A stretch of 64,000 nucleotides of DNA, from the NCBI RefSeq assembly GCF_014203735.1, contig NZ_JACHJQ010000007.1, positions 186,001 to 250,000 on the forward strand. The letters are read 5' to 3'. Below, one piece after another: positions 8,181 through 17,889 of the stretch; the stretch's first letter is position 1, and each line of letters opens with the position of its first letter. The position numbers and the translations under genes are program-made. The stretch is from Actinophytocola algeriensis. Its GTDB lineage: Bacteria; Actinomycetota; Actinomycetes; Mycobacteriales; Pseudonocardiaceae. Below the pieces are notes generated by a model, which was given only the letters and a program-made list of their open reading frames with translations, did not search any database and was not told where the DNA came from.

Positions 8181-8342
8181 TGGCCTCCGGCCCCCGGTTG
8201 CCAGCCTACGGGAGGGCACCGACGAGGGGCGGACGCGCGGGCGGAGTTGTCCACAGCCGATCGTGTTGTCCACAGGAACGGCTCCACGGCCCGGTCCCTG
8301 TCGGTCCTGTGCCGTAGCGTGGTTCGAGGGGGCCGGAGGCCA
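8181..8342. repeat. 162-bp dispersed element, copy A
   Basis: The ends are a perfect 15-bp inverted repeat, TGGCCTCCGGCCCCC (8181-8195) and its complement (8328-8342); the inverted similarity continues weakly inward. Inside are two copies of TTGTCCACAG at 8247 and 8266, 19 bp apart, matching the high-GC actinobacterial DnaA box TTGTCCACA. A second element at 12135-12296 has the same length, ends and box positions. It lies between the converging ends of the barstar gene and bioA. Confidence 0.85.
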
Positions 8343-8364
8343 CGCCGGTCCGGCACATCCGGTC

Positions 8365-8523
8365 ATGCCGCGGGAGAAAGTGCACGTCGCCGTGACCGGC
8401 GGTCCGGCCACCAGCTTCGGCATCGTGGCGGAGCCGCTGGACGATGACCGGGTCCGGTTGCCGAGGGCGACAGGTGCTCCTGGCCAGGTTCGTCCACGCC
8501 GCGTTTCCGGCGCGGCACACTAG
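8365..8523 (+). CDS. possible small ORF, 52 codons
   Basis: An ATG-started reading frame that follows the 162-bp element and whose stop overlaps the bioA stop. It has no ribosome binding site and no recognised family. Apart from this weak ORF I see nothing in the stretch between the element and bioA. Confidence 0.15.
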   Translation: MPREKVHVAVTGGPATSFGIVAEPLDDDRVRLPRATGAPGQVRPRRVSGAAH

Positions 8524-9785
8524 CCCGCGCGCGCCGCGGCCAGCACGCCGTCCGTGATCCGCGCCAGGTCGTCCGGTTCCGTGACATACGGCGGCATCGT
8601 GTAGATCAGGTCCCGGAACGGGCGCAGCCACACGCCTTCCGCCACCACCGCCGCCGTCGCCGCGGCCATGTCCACCTCGTGGTCCAGCTGCACCACGCCG
8701 ATCGCGCCGAGCACCCGCACGTCCCGCACCCCCGGCAGCGACCGCGCCGGCGCGAGTCCTTCCGCGAGGCCCTTCTCGATACGCGTGACCTGCCCCTGCC
8801 AGTCCTGCGACACCAGCAGGTCGATCGACGCGTTCGCCACCGCCGAGGACAGCGGGTTGCCCATGAACGTCGGGCCGTGGGCCAGGACCGGGACCTCGCC
8901 GCGCGAGATGCCCTCCGCCACCGCGGGCGTGCACAAGGTCGCGCCCATCGACAGGTAGCCGCCGGTCAGCGCCTTGCCGACGCACATCACGTCCGGCGCC
9001 ACCGAAGCCTGGTCCGCCGCGAACAGCGTGCCCGTGCGGCCGAAGCCGGTCGCGATCTCGTCGAAGATCAGCAGCACGTCGTACGCCAGGGTCAGCTCAC
9101 GCAGCACGTGCAGGTAGCGCGGGTCGTGGAACCGCATGCCGCCCGCGCCCTGCACGACCGGCTCCACGATCACCGCGGCCAGTTCGTCCGCATGGGACTC
9201 CAGCAACGAAGACAGGTGTGCCACGTAGTCGTGCTCGAACGCGGCGGGCGGCGCGTCCGCGAACACCTGCGGTGGCAGCACACCCCGCCACAGGCTGTGC
9301 ATCCCGCCGTCCGGGTCGCACACGCTCATCGGCTGGAACGTGTCGCCGTGGTACCCGCCGCGCCACGTCATCAGCCGCCGCTTCTCCGGCCTGCCGAGCG
9401 ACCGCCAGTACTGCAGCGCCATCTTCACCGCCACCTCGACGGACACCGAACCGGAGTCGCACAGGAACACGTGCTCCAGCTCACCGGGCGTGATCTCCGC
9501 CAGCTTCGTGGCCAGCCGCACCGCCGGTTCGTGCGTGAGGCCGCCGAACATGACGTGGCTCATCCGGCCCGCCTGGTCCGCCAAAGCCCCGTCCAGCACG
9601 GGGTTCCGGTACCCGTGGATCGCCGCCCACCACGACGACATGCCGTCGACCAGCTCCCGCCCGTCCGCGAGCCGCAGCCGCACCCCGGATGCCGACTCGA
9701 CCACCAACGGGTCGACCAGCCCCGGCATCGGGCCGTACGGGTGCCAGACGTGCGCGCGGTCGAGGGCGACGAGATCGGTGGTCAC
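8520..9785 (-). CDS. bioA: adenosylmethionine-8-amino-7-oxononanoate aminotransferase BioA
   Basis: PLP enzyme that makes 7,8-diaminopelargonic acid from 8-amino-7-oxononanoate using SAM as amino donor. The 421-residue protein has the start [11 protein letters not shown], the substrate-site [10 protein letters not shown] (about 50-59), [12 protein letters not shown] (about 244-255) and the PLP lysine in [12 protein letters not shown] (about 271-282). The start is a GTG at 9785, ten bases from the left end of the MITE-like copy, which may have displaced or supply its promoter. It is separated from bioD and bioB by the oppositely oriented barstar gene, so it is a separate transcript. No bioF is present. 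Confidence 0.96.
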   Translation of the reverse strand: MTTDLVALDRAHVWHPYGPMPGLVDPLVVESASGVRLRLADGRELVDGMSSWWAAIHGYRNPVLDGALADQAGRMSHVMFGGLTHEPAVRLATKLAEITPGELEHVFLCDSGSVSVEVAVKMALQYWRSLGRPEKRRLMTWRGGYHGDTFQPMSVCDPDGGMHSLWRGVLPPQVFADAPPAAFEHDYVAHLSSLLESHADELAAVIVEPVVQGAGGMRFHDPRYLHVLRELTLAYDVLLIFDEIATGFGRTGTLFAADQASVAPDVMCVGKALTGGYLSMGATLCTPAVAEGISRGEVPVLAHGPTFMGNPLSSAVANASIDLLVSQDWQGQVTRIEKGLAEGLAPARSLPGVRDVRVLGAIGVVQLDHEVDMAAATAAVVAEGVWLRPFRDLIYTMPPYVTEPDDLARITDGVLAAARAG

Positions 9786-9794
9786 GCCTGGAGG

Positions 9795-10181
9795 CTAGTG
9801 CTATGTCCACCGACGTTTGCCGGGTCCTCCGGCGGGTCCGGCCAAGCCGACGGTGATCGCCGTACCGGGACGGGGCTGGTGTGCCGTGAAAGGCGCGTTC
9901 GGGACATCGCCGGTGTTGTGAAAGGCGCGTTGAGGGCGTTGAGCGCTCTGAAAGCGCCTTTCACAGCATGGCCAATGCCGTGAAAGCGCCTTTCACAGCA
10001 CAACGGGACGTCGCGAGGGTGCGGGAGACGCCGGGGGCGCCGGGGGGCGCAAGCCCCACACCACACCCGAGGCTGCCTGCCATCCCAGAGACCTGCCCCT
10101 CCGGCGAGGAGCCGCCGGAGGCAAACCCGCCCGGCGAGAACATCCGGCGAGGGCAAACCAGGTCGCCGGGTCGCCGCCTAG
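9795..10181. mobile_element. MITE-like element, copy 1 (right end altered)
   Basis: Starts CTAGTGCTATGTCCAC (9795-9810) and is closely similar to the intact copy at 19639-19955 up to about 10040, including the hairpin-forming units GTGAAAGGCGC and GCGCCTTTCAC. It then carries some extra GC-rich sequence and lacks the right inverted terminus GTGGACACAGCACTAG; only a CTAG remains at 10178-10181. It fills the whole 392-bp gap between bioA and the oxidoreductase gene; no protein gene is seen in it. Confidence 0.8.
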
Positions 10182-11068
10182 ACCACCTGGAGCACGATCT
10201 TTCCTTGGGCGCGGCCGGTTTCGCCGCGTTCGTGCGCCTTGGCGGCGTCCCGCAGGGGGAACACGGAGTCGATCGCGACCGTGAGCTGTCCCTTCTCGAC
10301 GAGGTCGACGAGCGCGAGCAGGCCGGCGTGGTCGGGTTCGACGAGGAGGAAGTCGTCGCCGGGGGTGAGCGCGATGTAGGTGCCGCCGGGGCGGAGGAGC
10401 GGGCGTGAGCGGGCGCTGTAGTCGCCGCCGATGGTGTCGAGGACGACGTCCAGGTCACCGGTCGCGGTGGTGAAGTCGGTGGTCCGGTAGTCGATCAGCT
10501 CGTCCGCCCCGAGTCCCGTGAGGAAGTCGTGCTTGGCCGCGCCTGCCGTGCCGACGACGTGCGCGCCGCGTGCCTTGGCGATCTGCACGGCGAGGTGACC
10601 CACCCCGCCCGCGGCCGCGTGGATGAGCACCCGCTGTCCTGCCCTGACGTTCGCGAAGTCCACAAGGGACTGCCAGGCGGTGAGCCCGGCGAGCGGCAGC
10701 CCCGCGGCGGTGACGTGGTCAAGGCCGGCGGGCTTGCGCGCGAAGTGCCGCGGCGGCGCCACGACGTACTCGGCGTAGGCGCCGGGTGGTGTGGGGAACA
10801 ACGGCATGCCGAAGACCTCGTCGCCCGGCGCGTACATCCGCACGCCGGGACCGACGGCTTCGACGACGCCGGAGACGTCGTAGCCGGGGACGAACGGGCC
10901 GGGCCGGCCGAGGGTGGCGCCGCGGGCGCGTGCTTTCCAGTCGGTGGGGTTGACGCCCGCCGCGTGGACTTTGACGAGGATCTCGACAGGCCCGGGCTCC
11001 GGCCGGTCCAGTTCGATCTCCTCGAGGACGTCGGGGCCGCCCGCGCGCTGGGCCATGATCGCTCGCAT
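10178..11068 (-). CDS. NADP-dependent quinone oxidoreductase-like protein
   Basis: A 296-residue medium-chain reductase without structural zinc. The N-terminal GroES-like part has HAAGVNPTDWKARARG and VPGYDVSGVV; the nucleotide-binding part has HAAAGGVGHLAVQIAKARGA (about 143-162), in which AxxGxG is the dinucleotide site. Such enzymes reduce quinones or enones with NADPH in the cytoplasm. The chosen ATG at 11068 has AGGA eight bases upstream; an ATG three codons earlier is also possible. It is divergent from a GlxA-type regulator, which may control it. The physiological substrate cannot be read from sequence. Confidence 0.88.
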   Translation of the reverse strand: MRAIMAQRAGGPDVLEEIELDRPEPGPVEILVKVHAAGVNPTDWKARARGATLGRPGPFVPGYDVSGVVEAVGPGVRMYAPGDEVFGMPLFPTPPGAYAEYVVAPPRHFARKPAGLDHVTAAGLPLAGLTAWQSLVDFANVRAGQRVLIHAAAGGVGHLAVQIAKARGAHVVGTAGAAKHDFLTGLGADELIDYRTTDFTTATGDLDVVLDTIGGDYSARSRPLLRPGGTYIALTPGDDFLLVEPDHAGLLALVDLVEKGQLTVAIDSVFPLRDAAKAHERGETGRAQGKIVLQVV

Positions 11069-11139
11069 GCGGTCCATCCTGTCCCGGGCGCGGCGCATCG
11101 GCCAGTGGCCCGGAGGCCACGGTGTGACAAGATCGGGCC

Positions 11140-12081
11140 ATGCACCGGGTGGCGGTCCTCGCACTCGACGGGGTGATCCCGTTCGAGCTGAGCATTCCGT
11201 CGCGGATCTTCTGCTCCGCGACCACCGACGACGGCGCGCCGCTCTACGAGGTGGTGACGTGCACGGTCGACGGTGGCCCGGTGCGCACGGCGGCCGACTT
11301 CTCGATCTCGGTCGCCAACGACGCGTCGGTACTGGCGACGGCCGACACGGTGGTGATCCCGTCACCGACGTGGACCGGGTCGCTGTCGCCCGAGGCCGCG
11401 ACGGCACTGGCATCGGTGCGGCCGGGAACGCGCATGGTGTCGATCTGTCTTGGCGCCTACGTACTCGCGGCGGCGGGACTGCTGAACGACCGCCCAGCGA
11501 CGACACACTGGATGCACTCCGAGGAGTTCCAGGCGCGGTTCCCGCGCGTTCGGGTGAACGAGGACGTGCTGTTCGTCGACGACGGGGACGTGCTGACGTC
11601 TGCGGGTGCGGCGGCGGGCGTGGACCTGTGCCTGCACCTGGTGCGCCGCGACCACGGCAGCGCGGTGGCGAACGTGGTCGCGCGCCGGTGCGTGGTACCC
11701 CCGTGGCGGGACGGCGGGCAGGCGCAGTACGTGTCCCGCCCGGTACAGGAACCGGCGACGGCGACGACCGCATCGGCCCGGGAGTGGGCGCTGACGCGGC
11801 TGTCGGCGGTGGTGGGGCTGGACGAGTGGGCGGCGCGGGCGGGGATGAGCAGGCGGACGTTCACGCGCCGCTTCCGCGACGAGGTCGGGCTGAGCCCCGG
11901 GCAGTGGCTGACGCGGCAGCGGGTCGAACTGGCACGGGACCTGCTGGAGACGACCGAGCTGCCGGTCGACGCGGTGGCCGAGCAGGCGGGATTCGGTACG
12001 GCCGCGGCGATGCGCCACCACCTGCGGACCGCGGTGGGCACGTCCCCGCTGAGTTACCGGCGCACGTTCCACGCGAGCTGA
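11140..12081 (+). CDS. GlxA-family transcriptional regulator (DJ-1/PfpI plus AraC)
   Basis: A 313-residue regulator. Residues 1-165 form a DJ-1/PfpI-like amidotransferase domain with ICLGAYVLAAAG around the nucleophile-elbow cysteine (about 108); residues 215-310 are an AraC DNA-binding domain with two helix-turn-helix units, ending GFGTAAAMRHHLRTAVGTSP. Proteins of this layout act as cytoplasmic activators; the N-terminal domain is thought to sense a ligand. It is divergent from the oxidoreductase gene, with 71 bp between starts, making that gene its first candidate target. Its end faces the second 162-bp element. Confidence 0.9.
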   Translation: MHRVAVLALDGVIPFELSIPSRIFCSATTDDGAPLYEVVTCTVDGGPVRTAADFSISVANDASVLATADTVVIPSPTWTGSLSPEAATALASVRPGTRMVSICLGAYVLAAAGLLNDRPATTHWMHSEEFQARFPRVRVNEDVLFVDDGDVLTSAGAAAGVDLCLHLVRRDHGSAVANVVARRCVVPPWRDGGQAQYVSRPVQEPATATTASAREWALTRLSAVVGLDEWAARAGMSRRTFTRRFRDEVGLSPGQWLTRQRVELARDLLETTELPVDAVAEQAGFGTAAAMRHHLRTAVGTSPLSYRRTFHAS

Positions 12082-12134
12082 GCCGGTGGAGCCGGCACTG
12101 GAAGTCGCTGTAGGAGAGTCACCTGTGCCCGGGT

Positions 12135-12296
12135 TGGCCTCCGGCCCCCGGTTTCCAGCCTACGGCAGGGGACCGACAGTGGGCGGTCGCTAAGGGTCGG
12201 TTGTCCACAGGGCCGTTGGTAGTCCACAGGTTCGCCGCCTGCGGCCACGTTTTGTCGGTGGTGTCCGGTAGCGTGGTTCGAGGGGGCCGGAGGCCA
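12135..12296. repeat. 162-bp dispersed element, copy B
   Basis: Same 15-bp perfect terminal inverted repeats as copy A (12135-12149 and 12282-12296), same length of 162 bp, and DnaA-box-like sites at identical offsets: TTGTCCACAG at 12201 and the variant TAGTCCACAG at 12220. The interior is only moderately conserved. It occupies the gap between the converging ends of the GlxA-type regulator and the glycosidase gene. Apart from it, the 246-bp gap (12082-12327) holds nothing visible. Confidence 0.85.
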
Positions 12297-12327
12297 CGCC
12301 GGTGTTACGACACGACCAGGATCGGTG

Positions 12328-13884
12328 TTACGGCAGGATCAGGATCGCGTCGCCCACGGGGCGTTCGCCCGCGGCGTCCGATGGTTTGTTGATCACCTGG
12401 TTGTTGGTGACCATCGTGGTGGAGCCGCCGCCGTCGAGGTTGATCGCGTCGTGCATGCCCAGTGCTTGTGCCACTGCCGCGCTTTCCGCTATCGACAGGC
12501 CGAGGCTTGCCGTGCTGCGGCCGTCGATCGTGGCGAGCAGGATGCGGCCCCGGCTGTCGACGCCCGCGATCGTGCGCGGGTTTCGCTTCTGAACCCAGCC
12601 GTAGTAGAAGCTCGGGTCGTTCGGGCGCACCATGCCGTCCGTCGCCGGGGTGGCGTGTCGCCTGCCGTCGCGGACCAGTTCCGGACCGCCGTTCAGCACG
12701 TAGTCGCCGGTGCGGCCGCGCAGCTTGCTCGTGATGGTCACCTTGGGGCCGAGGGTCCGTAGCTCGTCGGCTGTCGCGCCGGTGGCCTGCAGTGAGCGGG
12801 CGCCCGCAGGCAGTGGGCCGCCCCTCGGTTCGCGGACCGTCGTGGCCCGGTTCTTCTTGTCCACCAGTACTTCCACGCCCGGGCCCGCCGGGGTGTTCGT
12901 GCCGTAGCCGTTGGTGAACAGGACCAGCTCGTCCTGGTCGGTGCACGTCGTGTCGTGGAGCGGGCGGTTCGTGGGCTGGTCGCCGGTGCCGCCGCAGTTG
13001 CGGATCAGGCCCGGCACGCGGTTGACACCGTCCAGCACCAGCGTCCGATGTCCACTTCGGACGGTTCCGGTCCAGGTGTGGCGTGCCACGTCCGCGTGCC
13101 GGCCGTCGGCGGAGAATACGAAGGCGGGGCGGCCGTTGGTGGCCTCGCTCAGCAGCCGGTCGCCGTACACGCCGACGCCTGCCGGGTCGCCGGGAGCGCC
13201 CGCGGCCGGGTCCAGCACGAAGAAGCCCGCGTTCACGGCGGCCGTCGCACCCTTGGCCGCCGCGAGTGCGCTGGTGGTCTCGCGGCGCTCGAGGTCCGGT
13301 CCGAAGTCGCCGACGAGGTCCCCGTCGAACTCGCGCGGGTCGATGGTCAGCACCCGCACCGCCCACGGGCCGCGGTCGGTGCCGTCTCCGTCCCAGCCGG
13401 TGAACACAGTGGACGCGGTGAACTTCGCCGCGCGGATGGCGGCGAGCGCGGCGTCGGCGGCGGCCTTGGTGTCGTGGTCGCCGACGCGAACGCGGAAGCC
13501 GAGGGTGCCACCGGGGAAGTCGGCCAGCCGGGGCGTCGTGACCTCCTCGACCCGCGGCGTGAACCCGGCGGCGGTGAGCGCGGTGGCCAGTTCGTCCGCG
13601 TGCACCCGGTCGGACACGGCGGTCGGGGGCGTGTCGGGGTCCGGCGAGCCGCTGCCGCCCGGGATCGCGACCTCCACCGTCCAGGTGTTCGCGGGATCCG
13701 GCGCACCACGGACGATCGTGGTCAGCGTGACCCCTGGCTGCAACGTCTGCACCGAGCGGCTCTCCGGCAGGTCCCGGGGCCCCAGCGGAAGCCCCCGATC
13801 ATGCGCGGCCGCCGCCTGCGGCACGTGCAACGTGGCGGCGAGCAGGGCGACTCCGGCCAGCACGGCCGACTTCCTCGTCCACAT
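12328..13884 (-). CDS. secreted SPOR and phosphodiester glycosidase domain protein
   Basis: A 518-residue exported protein: signal peptide MWTRKSAVLAGVALLAATLH ending AAAA at about 27, a SPOR-like region (about 95-165, DELATALTAAGFTPRVEE), and a C-terminal phosphodiester glycosidase (NAGPA) domain with RTIAGVDSRGRILLATIDGR and NLDGGGSTTMV (about 480-490). Relatives cleave alpha-N-acetylglucosamine phosphodiesters or act on cell-wall and phage glycans. SPOR domains bind denuded peptidoglycan, so an extracellular or wall-bound role is likely; the substrate is unknown. The gene seems monocistronic. The 119 bp to dnaE contains no gene. Confidence 0.88.
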   Translation of the reverse strand: MWTRKSAVLAGVALLAATLHVPQAAAAHDRGLPLGPRDLPESRSVQTLQPGVTLTTIVRGAPDPANTWTVEVAIPGGSGSPDPDTPPTAVSDRVHADELATALTAAGFTPRVEEVTTPRLADFPGGTLGFRVRVGDHDTKAAADAALAAIRAAKFTASTVFTGWDGDGTDRGPWAVRVLTIDPREFDGDLVGDFGPDLERRETTSALAAAKGATAAVNAGFFVLDPAAGAPGDPAGVGVYGDRLLSEATNGRPAFVFSADGRHADVARHTWTGTVRSGHRTLVLDGVNRVPGLIRNCGGTGDQPTNRPLHDTTCTDQDELVLFTNGYGTNTPAGPGVEVLVDKKNRATTVREPRGGPLPAGARSLQATGATADELRTLGPKVTITSKLRGRTGDYVLNGGPELVRDGRRHATPATDGMVRPNDPSFYYGWVQKRNPRTIAGVDSRGRILLATIDGRSTASLGLSIAESAAVAQALGMHDAINLDGGGSTTMVTNNQVINKPSDAAGERPVGDAILILP

Positions 13885-14003
13885 GTGACATCCCGTTCTG
13901 CGTCAGCGGTGCGCACAACGTACCCCGCGACCGGCGGCCATTCGCTGAACCGGAAAGGTTGCCGGGCTGAACAGTCGGTTCGGACGCCGTCGACCGCGGC
14001 TCG

Positions 14004-17000
14004 TCAGGCGTCGACCGCCACCCCGGGGATTGCCTTGATCTCGCCCAGGAAAGCTGGGCTCACCTTGATCGGGTAGTCGTCCAGGGCGAGGGTTATGCCG
14101 TTTTCCTTGTGGGCGAACTTGAGGTGTACCGGGGTGTCGCCGCGGTGGGCGGACAGGGTGTTCTTCAGCTCGCCCACCACCTCGTCGTTCAGTTTCACCG
14201 GGTTGCACAGCAGGATGAACGGGGCCTCTTCGCCGGGGGCGGCCAGGTCGGCATCGGTGATGTCCAGCGGGATCAGGCCAGAGCCGAAGACCGACATCTT
14301 GTCCTCGCGCCAGTTCACGCGGCCCTTGACCGCCACCGCCGCGTCCTCCACCAGGTCCTGTGAGAGGACCGAGTAGCTCTTGGCGAAGAACAGGACCTCG
14401 ATCGAGGCGTCCAGGTCCTCGATCGTGCAGATGCACCATGGTTCGCCTTGCTTGTTCACTCGGCGTTCCATCGCGGAGATCATGCCCGACAGGACGATCT
14501 CGCCTTCCTTGGGCGGGTTGTCCAGGATGTCGGCGATCGCCTTCGGGGCGTGTTTGCGCAGCAGGCGTTCCGCGCCGTCCAGCGGGTGGGCCGACACGTA
14601 CAGGCCCAGCATTTCCCGTTCGTAGGCGAGGAGTTGCTTGCGGGGCCACTCGTCGGGGGTGAACTTCAGGTGGGCCAGTGGGCTCGAGTCGCTCGACGGT
14701 GTGTCGGACTCGTCGTCGCCGAAGCCGAAGAGGTCGAACTGCCCCATGGCTTCCTGGCGCTTCAGGCCGACCACGGCCTCGATCGCTTCCTCGTGCGCCT
14801 GCACCAGGGACAGGCGGGTGTGGCCCAGCGAGTCGAAGCCGCCCGCCTTGATCAGCGACTCCACGACGCGCTTGTTGCAGACCACCAGCTCCGACTTGTC
14901 GAGGAAGTCGGTGAAGCTCGTGTACTTGCCCTTCGCCTCGCGGGTCTTGATGATCGACTCGACCACGTTGGCGCCCACGTTGCGGACCGCACCCATGCCG
15001 AAGCGGATGTCGGTGCCGACCGCGGCGAAGCGCAGGCTCGACTCGTTGACGTCCGGTGGCAGCACCTTGATGCCCGAGCGGCGGCACTCGGACAGGTACA
15101 CCGCGGACTTGTCCTTGTTGTCACCGACCGACGTGAGCAGCGCGGCCATGTACTCGGCCGGGTAGTTCGCCTTCAGGTACGCCGTCCAGTACGACACCAG
15201 GCCGTACGCGGCCGCGTGCGACTTGTTGAACGCGTACCCGGCGAACGGGAGGATCGTGTCCCACAGCGCCTTGATCGCGGCGGACGAGAACCCGCCCGGC
15301 CGCAGGTCGCTGGCCTTCATGCCGGCCTCGAAGCGCTCGAACTCCGCGTCGAGGACCTCCTGCTTCTTCTTGCCCATGGCCTTGCGGAGCACGTCCGCCT
15401 GTCCCATGGAGTAGCCCGCGACCTTCTGGGCGATGAACATGATCTGCTCTTGGTAGACGATCAGACCGTACGTCTCGCTCAGGATGTCCTTGAGCGGCTC
15501 TTCCAGCTCGGGGTGGATCGGCTTGATCTGCTGCCGCTTGTTCTTGCGGTCGGCGTAGTCGTTGTGCGCGTTCATGCCCATCGGGCCGGGGCGGTACAGC
15601 GCGCCGACCGCGACGATGTCCTCGAACCCGGTCGGCTGCATGCGCCGCAGCAGGTCACGCATGGGGCCACCGTCCAGCTGGAACACACCGAGCGTGTCAC
15701 CCTTGGACAGCAGCTTGTAGGTGTTCTTGTCCTCCAGGTGGAGCCGGTCGAGGTCGATGTCCTCGCCCCGGTTGGACTTGATGTTGTCGATCGCGTCGCC
15801 GATGACGGTCAGGTTCCGCAGCCCGAGGAAGTCCATCTTCAGCAGGCCGATGGCCTCGCACGACGGGTAGTCCCAGCCGGTGATGATCGAGCCGTCGTCG
15901 CGCTGCCACAGCGGGATGGACTCCATCAGCGGGCTCTTCGAGAGGATGACCGCACAGGCGTGCACGCCCGCGTTGCGGATCAGGCCCTCCAGCCCGCGGG
16001 CGGTCTCGAAGATCTTGCCGACCTCGTTGTCGGTCTCGATCAGCGCGCGGACCTCGGCCGCCTCTTTGTACCGCTCGTGCTTGGGGTCGACGATGCCCGA
16101 CAGCGGGATGTCCTTCGCCATGATCGGCGGCGGCAGCGCCTTGGAGATCCGGTCGGCGATGGAGAAGCCGGGCTGGCCGTGGATGACGCGGGCCGAGTCC
16201 TTGAGCGCGGCCTTCGTCTTGATCGTGCCGAACGTGATGACCTGGGCGACCTTGTCCGAGCCGTACTTGTCGGTGGCGTAGGTGATCATCTCGCCACGCC
16301 TGCGGTCGTCGAAGTCGATGTCGATGTCGGGCATGGCGGTGCGCTCGGGGTTGAGGAACCGCTCGAACAGCAGGCCGTGCGGGATCGGGTCCAGGTTCGT
16401 GATGCCCAGCGCGTAGGCCACGAGCGAGCCGGCCGCCGAGCCACGGCCAGGGCCGACCCGGATGCCGACCTTGCGCGCGTAGGTGACGAGGTCGGCCACG
16501 ACGAGGAAGTAGGCCGGGAAGCCCTTCTGGGTGATGACACCCAGCTCGAACTCGGCGCGGTCGACGTACCCGTCCGGGATGCCGTCGGGGAAACGCCAGT
16601 TCAGGCCGCGGATGACCTCCTTGTGCAGCCAGCTGCCCTGGGTCTCCCCCTCGGGCACGTCGAAGACCGGCATCCGGTCGACGTGCGCCCAGATCTCGTC
16701 GTAGGACTCGACGCGCTCGGCGATCAGCAGCGTCGCGTCGGCCGCGCCGGGGACCTCCCTGTCCCAGTACTCGCGCATGTCCTCGGCGGACTTCAGGTAG
16801 TAGCCGTCGCCGTCGAACTTGAACCGGTTGGGGTCGGACAGTGTCTTGCCCGACTGGACACACAGCAGCGCGGCGTGCGCCTCGGCCTGGTCCTTCGTCA
16901 CGTAGTGCGAGTCGTTGGTCGCCAACGGCGGCAGGTCCATCTTGCGGGCGATGTCCAGCAGGCCCTCGCGTACCGACCGCTCGATCGGCAGGCCGTGGTC

Positions 17001-17594
17001 CATCAGCTCGAGGAAGAAGTTCTCCCTGCCGAAGATGTCCCGGTAGTCGGACGCCGCCTGGAACGCCTCCGCGGTCTGACCGAGCCGCAGCCTGGTCTGG
17101 ACCTCGCCGGACGGGCACCCGGTGGTGGCGATGATGCCCTCTGCGTACTCCGCGATCAGCTCGCGGTCCATCCTCGGCTTGCGGTAGTAGCCCTCCATGC
17201 TCGCGCGCGACGACAGCGTGAACAGGTTCCGCAGGCCCGTCGCGTTGCCGGCGAGCATGGTCATGTGCGTGTACGCACCGCCACCGGAGATGTCGCCGCC
17301 CTCGCCCAGCTCGTCGCTGCTGCGCTGCCGCGCCTCGCCCCAGAAGACCGGCTTCTTGTGGTAGCGGCTCGCGGGCGCGATGTAGGCCTCGATGCCGATG
17401 ATCGGCTTGATCCCGGCCTTGCGCGACTCCTGGTAGAACTGGTCGGCGCCGTACATGTTGCCGTGGTCGGTCATGCCGACCGCCGGCATGCCGAGGCGCT
17501 TGGCCTCGGCGAACAGCGGCGCGACCTTGGCGGCGCCGTCGAGCATCGAGTACTCGGTGTGCACATGGAGATGAACGAACGAATCAGCCGCCAC
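14004..17594 (-). CDS. dnaE: DNA polymerase III alpha subunit DnaE
   Basis: Replicative polymerase of 1196 residues, the usual DnaE1 length. In order: PHP domain with [13 protein letters not shown] (about 8-20) and [10 protein letters not shown]; the polymerase core with [18 protein letters not shown] and the catalytic acidic motif [10 protein letters not shown] (about 420-430); the finger region with [20 protein letters not shown]; tandem helix-hairpin-helix elements; an OB fold near residue 1000 ([12 protein letters not shown]). The start is taken as the GTG at 17594, giving [15 protein letters not shown]; the reading frame stays open another 480 bases through the repeat array, but that part has no homology to DnaE. 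Confidence 0.96.
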   Translation of the reverse strand: MAADSFVHLHVHTEYSMLDGAAKVAPLFAEAKRLGMPAVGMTDHGNMYGADQFYQESRKAGIKPIIGIEAYIAPASRYHKKPVFWGEARQRSSDELGEGGDISGGGAYTHMTMLAGNATGLRNLFTLSSRASMEGYYRKPRMDRELIAEYAEGIIATTGCPSGEVQTRLRLGQTAEAFQAASDYRDIFGRENFFLELMDHGLPIERSVREGLLDIARKMDLPPLATNDSHYVTKDQAEAHAALLCVQSGKTLSDPNRFKFDGDGYYLKSAEDMREYWDREVPGAADATLLIAERVESYDEIWAHVDRMPVFDVPEGETQGSWLHKEVIRGLNWRFPDGIPDGYVDRAEFELGVITQKGFPAYFLVVADLVTYARKVGIRVGPGRGSAAGSLVAYALGITNLDPIPHGLLFERFLNPERTAMPDIDIDFDDRRRGEMITYATDKYGSDKVAQVITFGTIKTKAALKDSARVIHGQPGFSIADRISKALPPPIMAKDIPLSGIVDPKHERYKEAAEVRALIETDNEVGKIFETARGLEGLIRNAGVHACAVILSKSPLMESIPLWQRDDGSIITGWDYPSCEAIGLLKMDFLGLRNLTVIGDAIDNIKSNRGEDIDLDRLHLEDKNTYKLLSKGDTLGVFQLDGGPMRDLLRRMQPTGFEDIVAVGALYRPGPMGMNAHNDYADRKNKRQQIKPIHPELEEPLKDILSETYGLIVYQEQIMFIAQKVAGYSMGQADVLRKAMGKKKQEVLDAEFERFEAGMKASDLRPGGFSSAAIKALWDTILPFAGYAFNKSHAAAYGLVSYWTAYLKANYPAEYMAALLTSVGDNKDKSAVYLSECRRSGIKVLPPDVNESSLRFAAVGTDIRFGMGAVRNVGANVVESIIKTREAKGKYTSFTDFLDKSELVVCNKRVVESLIKAGGFDSLGHTRLSLVQAHEEAIEAVVGLKRQEAMGQFDLFGFGDDESDTPSSDSSPLAHLKFTPDEWPRKQLLAYEREMLGLYVSAHPLDGAERLLRKHAPKAIADILDNPPKEGEIVLSGMISAMERRVNKQGEPWCICTIEDLDASIEVLFFAKSYSVLSQDLVEDAAVAVKGRVNWREDKMSVFGSGLIPLDITDADLAAPGEEAPFILLCNPVKLNDEVVGELKNTLSAHRGDTPVHLKFAHKENGITLALDDYPIKVSPAFLGEIKAIPGVAVDA

Positions 17595-17697
17595 GAGGCA
17601 CCACCCTACGACGAGATCTCGGTGGTCCGGCAGAGCCCTCGGCGGCGTGTCTCGCGCTGTGTGTGCATGCCCTCGTTCTACCGCCGGACACCGACAA

Positions 17698-17862
17698 TTC
17701 GCGGAGCTCGCGGAGCGAATCAGCGGACAGTTCGCGGAGCTTGCGGAGCGGTTCAGCGGACAGTTCGCGGAGCTTGCGGAGCGAATCAGCGGACAGTTCG
17801 CGGAGCTTGCGGAGCGAATCAGCGGACAGTTCGCGGAGCTTGCGGAGCGAATCAGCGGACAC
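17698..17862. repeat. 33-bp tandem repeat, five copies, upstream of dnaE
   Basis: Five contiguous 33-bp units start at 17698, 17731, 17764, 17797 and 17830, each TTCGCGGAGCTTGCGGAGCG plus AATCAGCGGACAG with a few changes. Because 33 is a multiple of three all frames stay open; one frame reads [11 protein letters not shown] five times, the opposite strand [11 protein letters not shown]. The array lies between the divergent starts of dnaE and a kinase-like gene. It shares the core GGAGCTTGCGGAGCGAA with the 32-bp array at 5447-5566. There are no spacers, so it is not CRISPR. Confidence 0.93.
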
Positions 17863-17889
17863 TGCCCGGGCCGTTGGCATGATCGGGGC

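Noticed and set aside
8247-8275. Replication origin
   Set aside because: Only two DnaA-like boxes, no AT-rich unwinding region, and no dnaA, dnaN or gyrB nearby; the same boxes recur in another copy of the element.
7287-8423. 378-codon minus-strand frame opposite the barstar gene and overlapping bioD
   Set aside because: It overlaps two well-supported genes and has no family features, only Arg/Pro/Ala-rich antisense composition.
17698-17862. CRISPR array
   Set aside because: The units are contiguous without unique spacers, and no cas genes are present.
14448-17882. Open reading frame of 1144 codons on the plus strand, antisense to dnaE
   Set aside because: It mirrors dnaE codons; high GC at third positions keeps antisense frames open. 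The protein has no recognisable domain, while dnaE is certain.
17647-17889. Kinase-like gene starting upstream, with five [11 protein letters not shown] repeats as N-terminus
   Set aside because: The repeat is open in every frame because its period is 33; family members start near 17890. Kept as a point to test in the findings.
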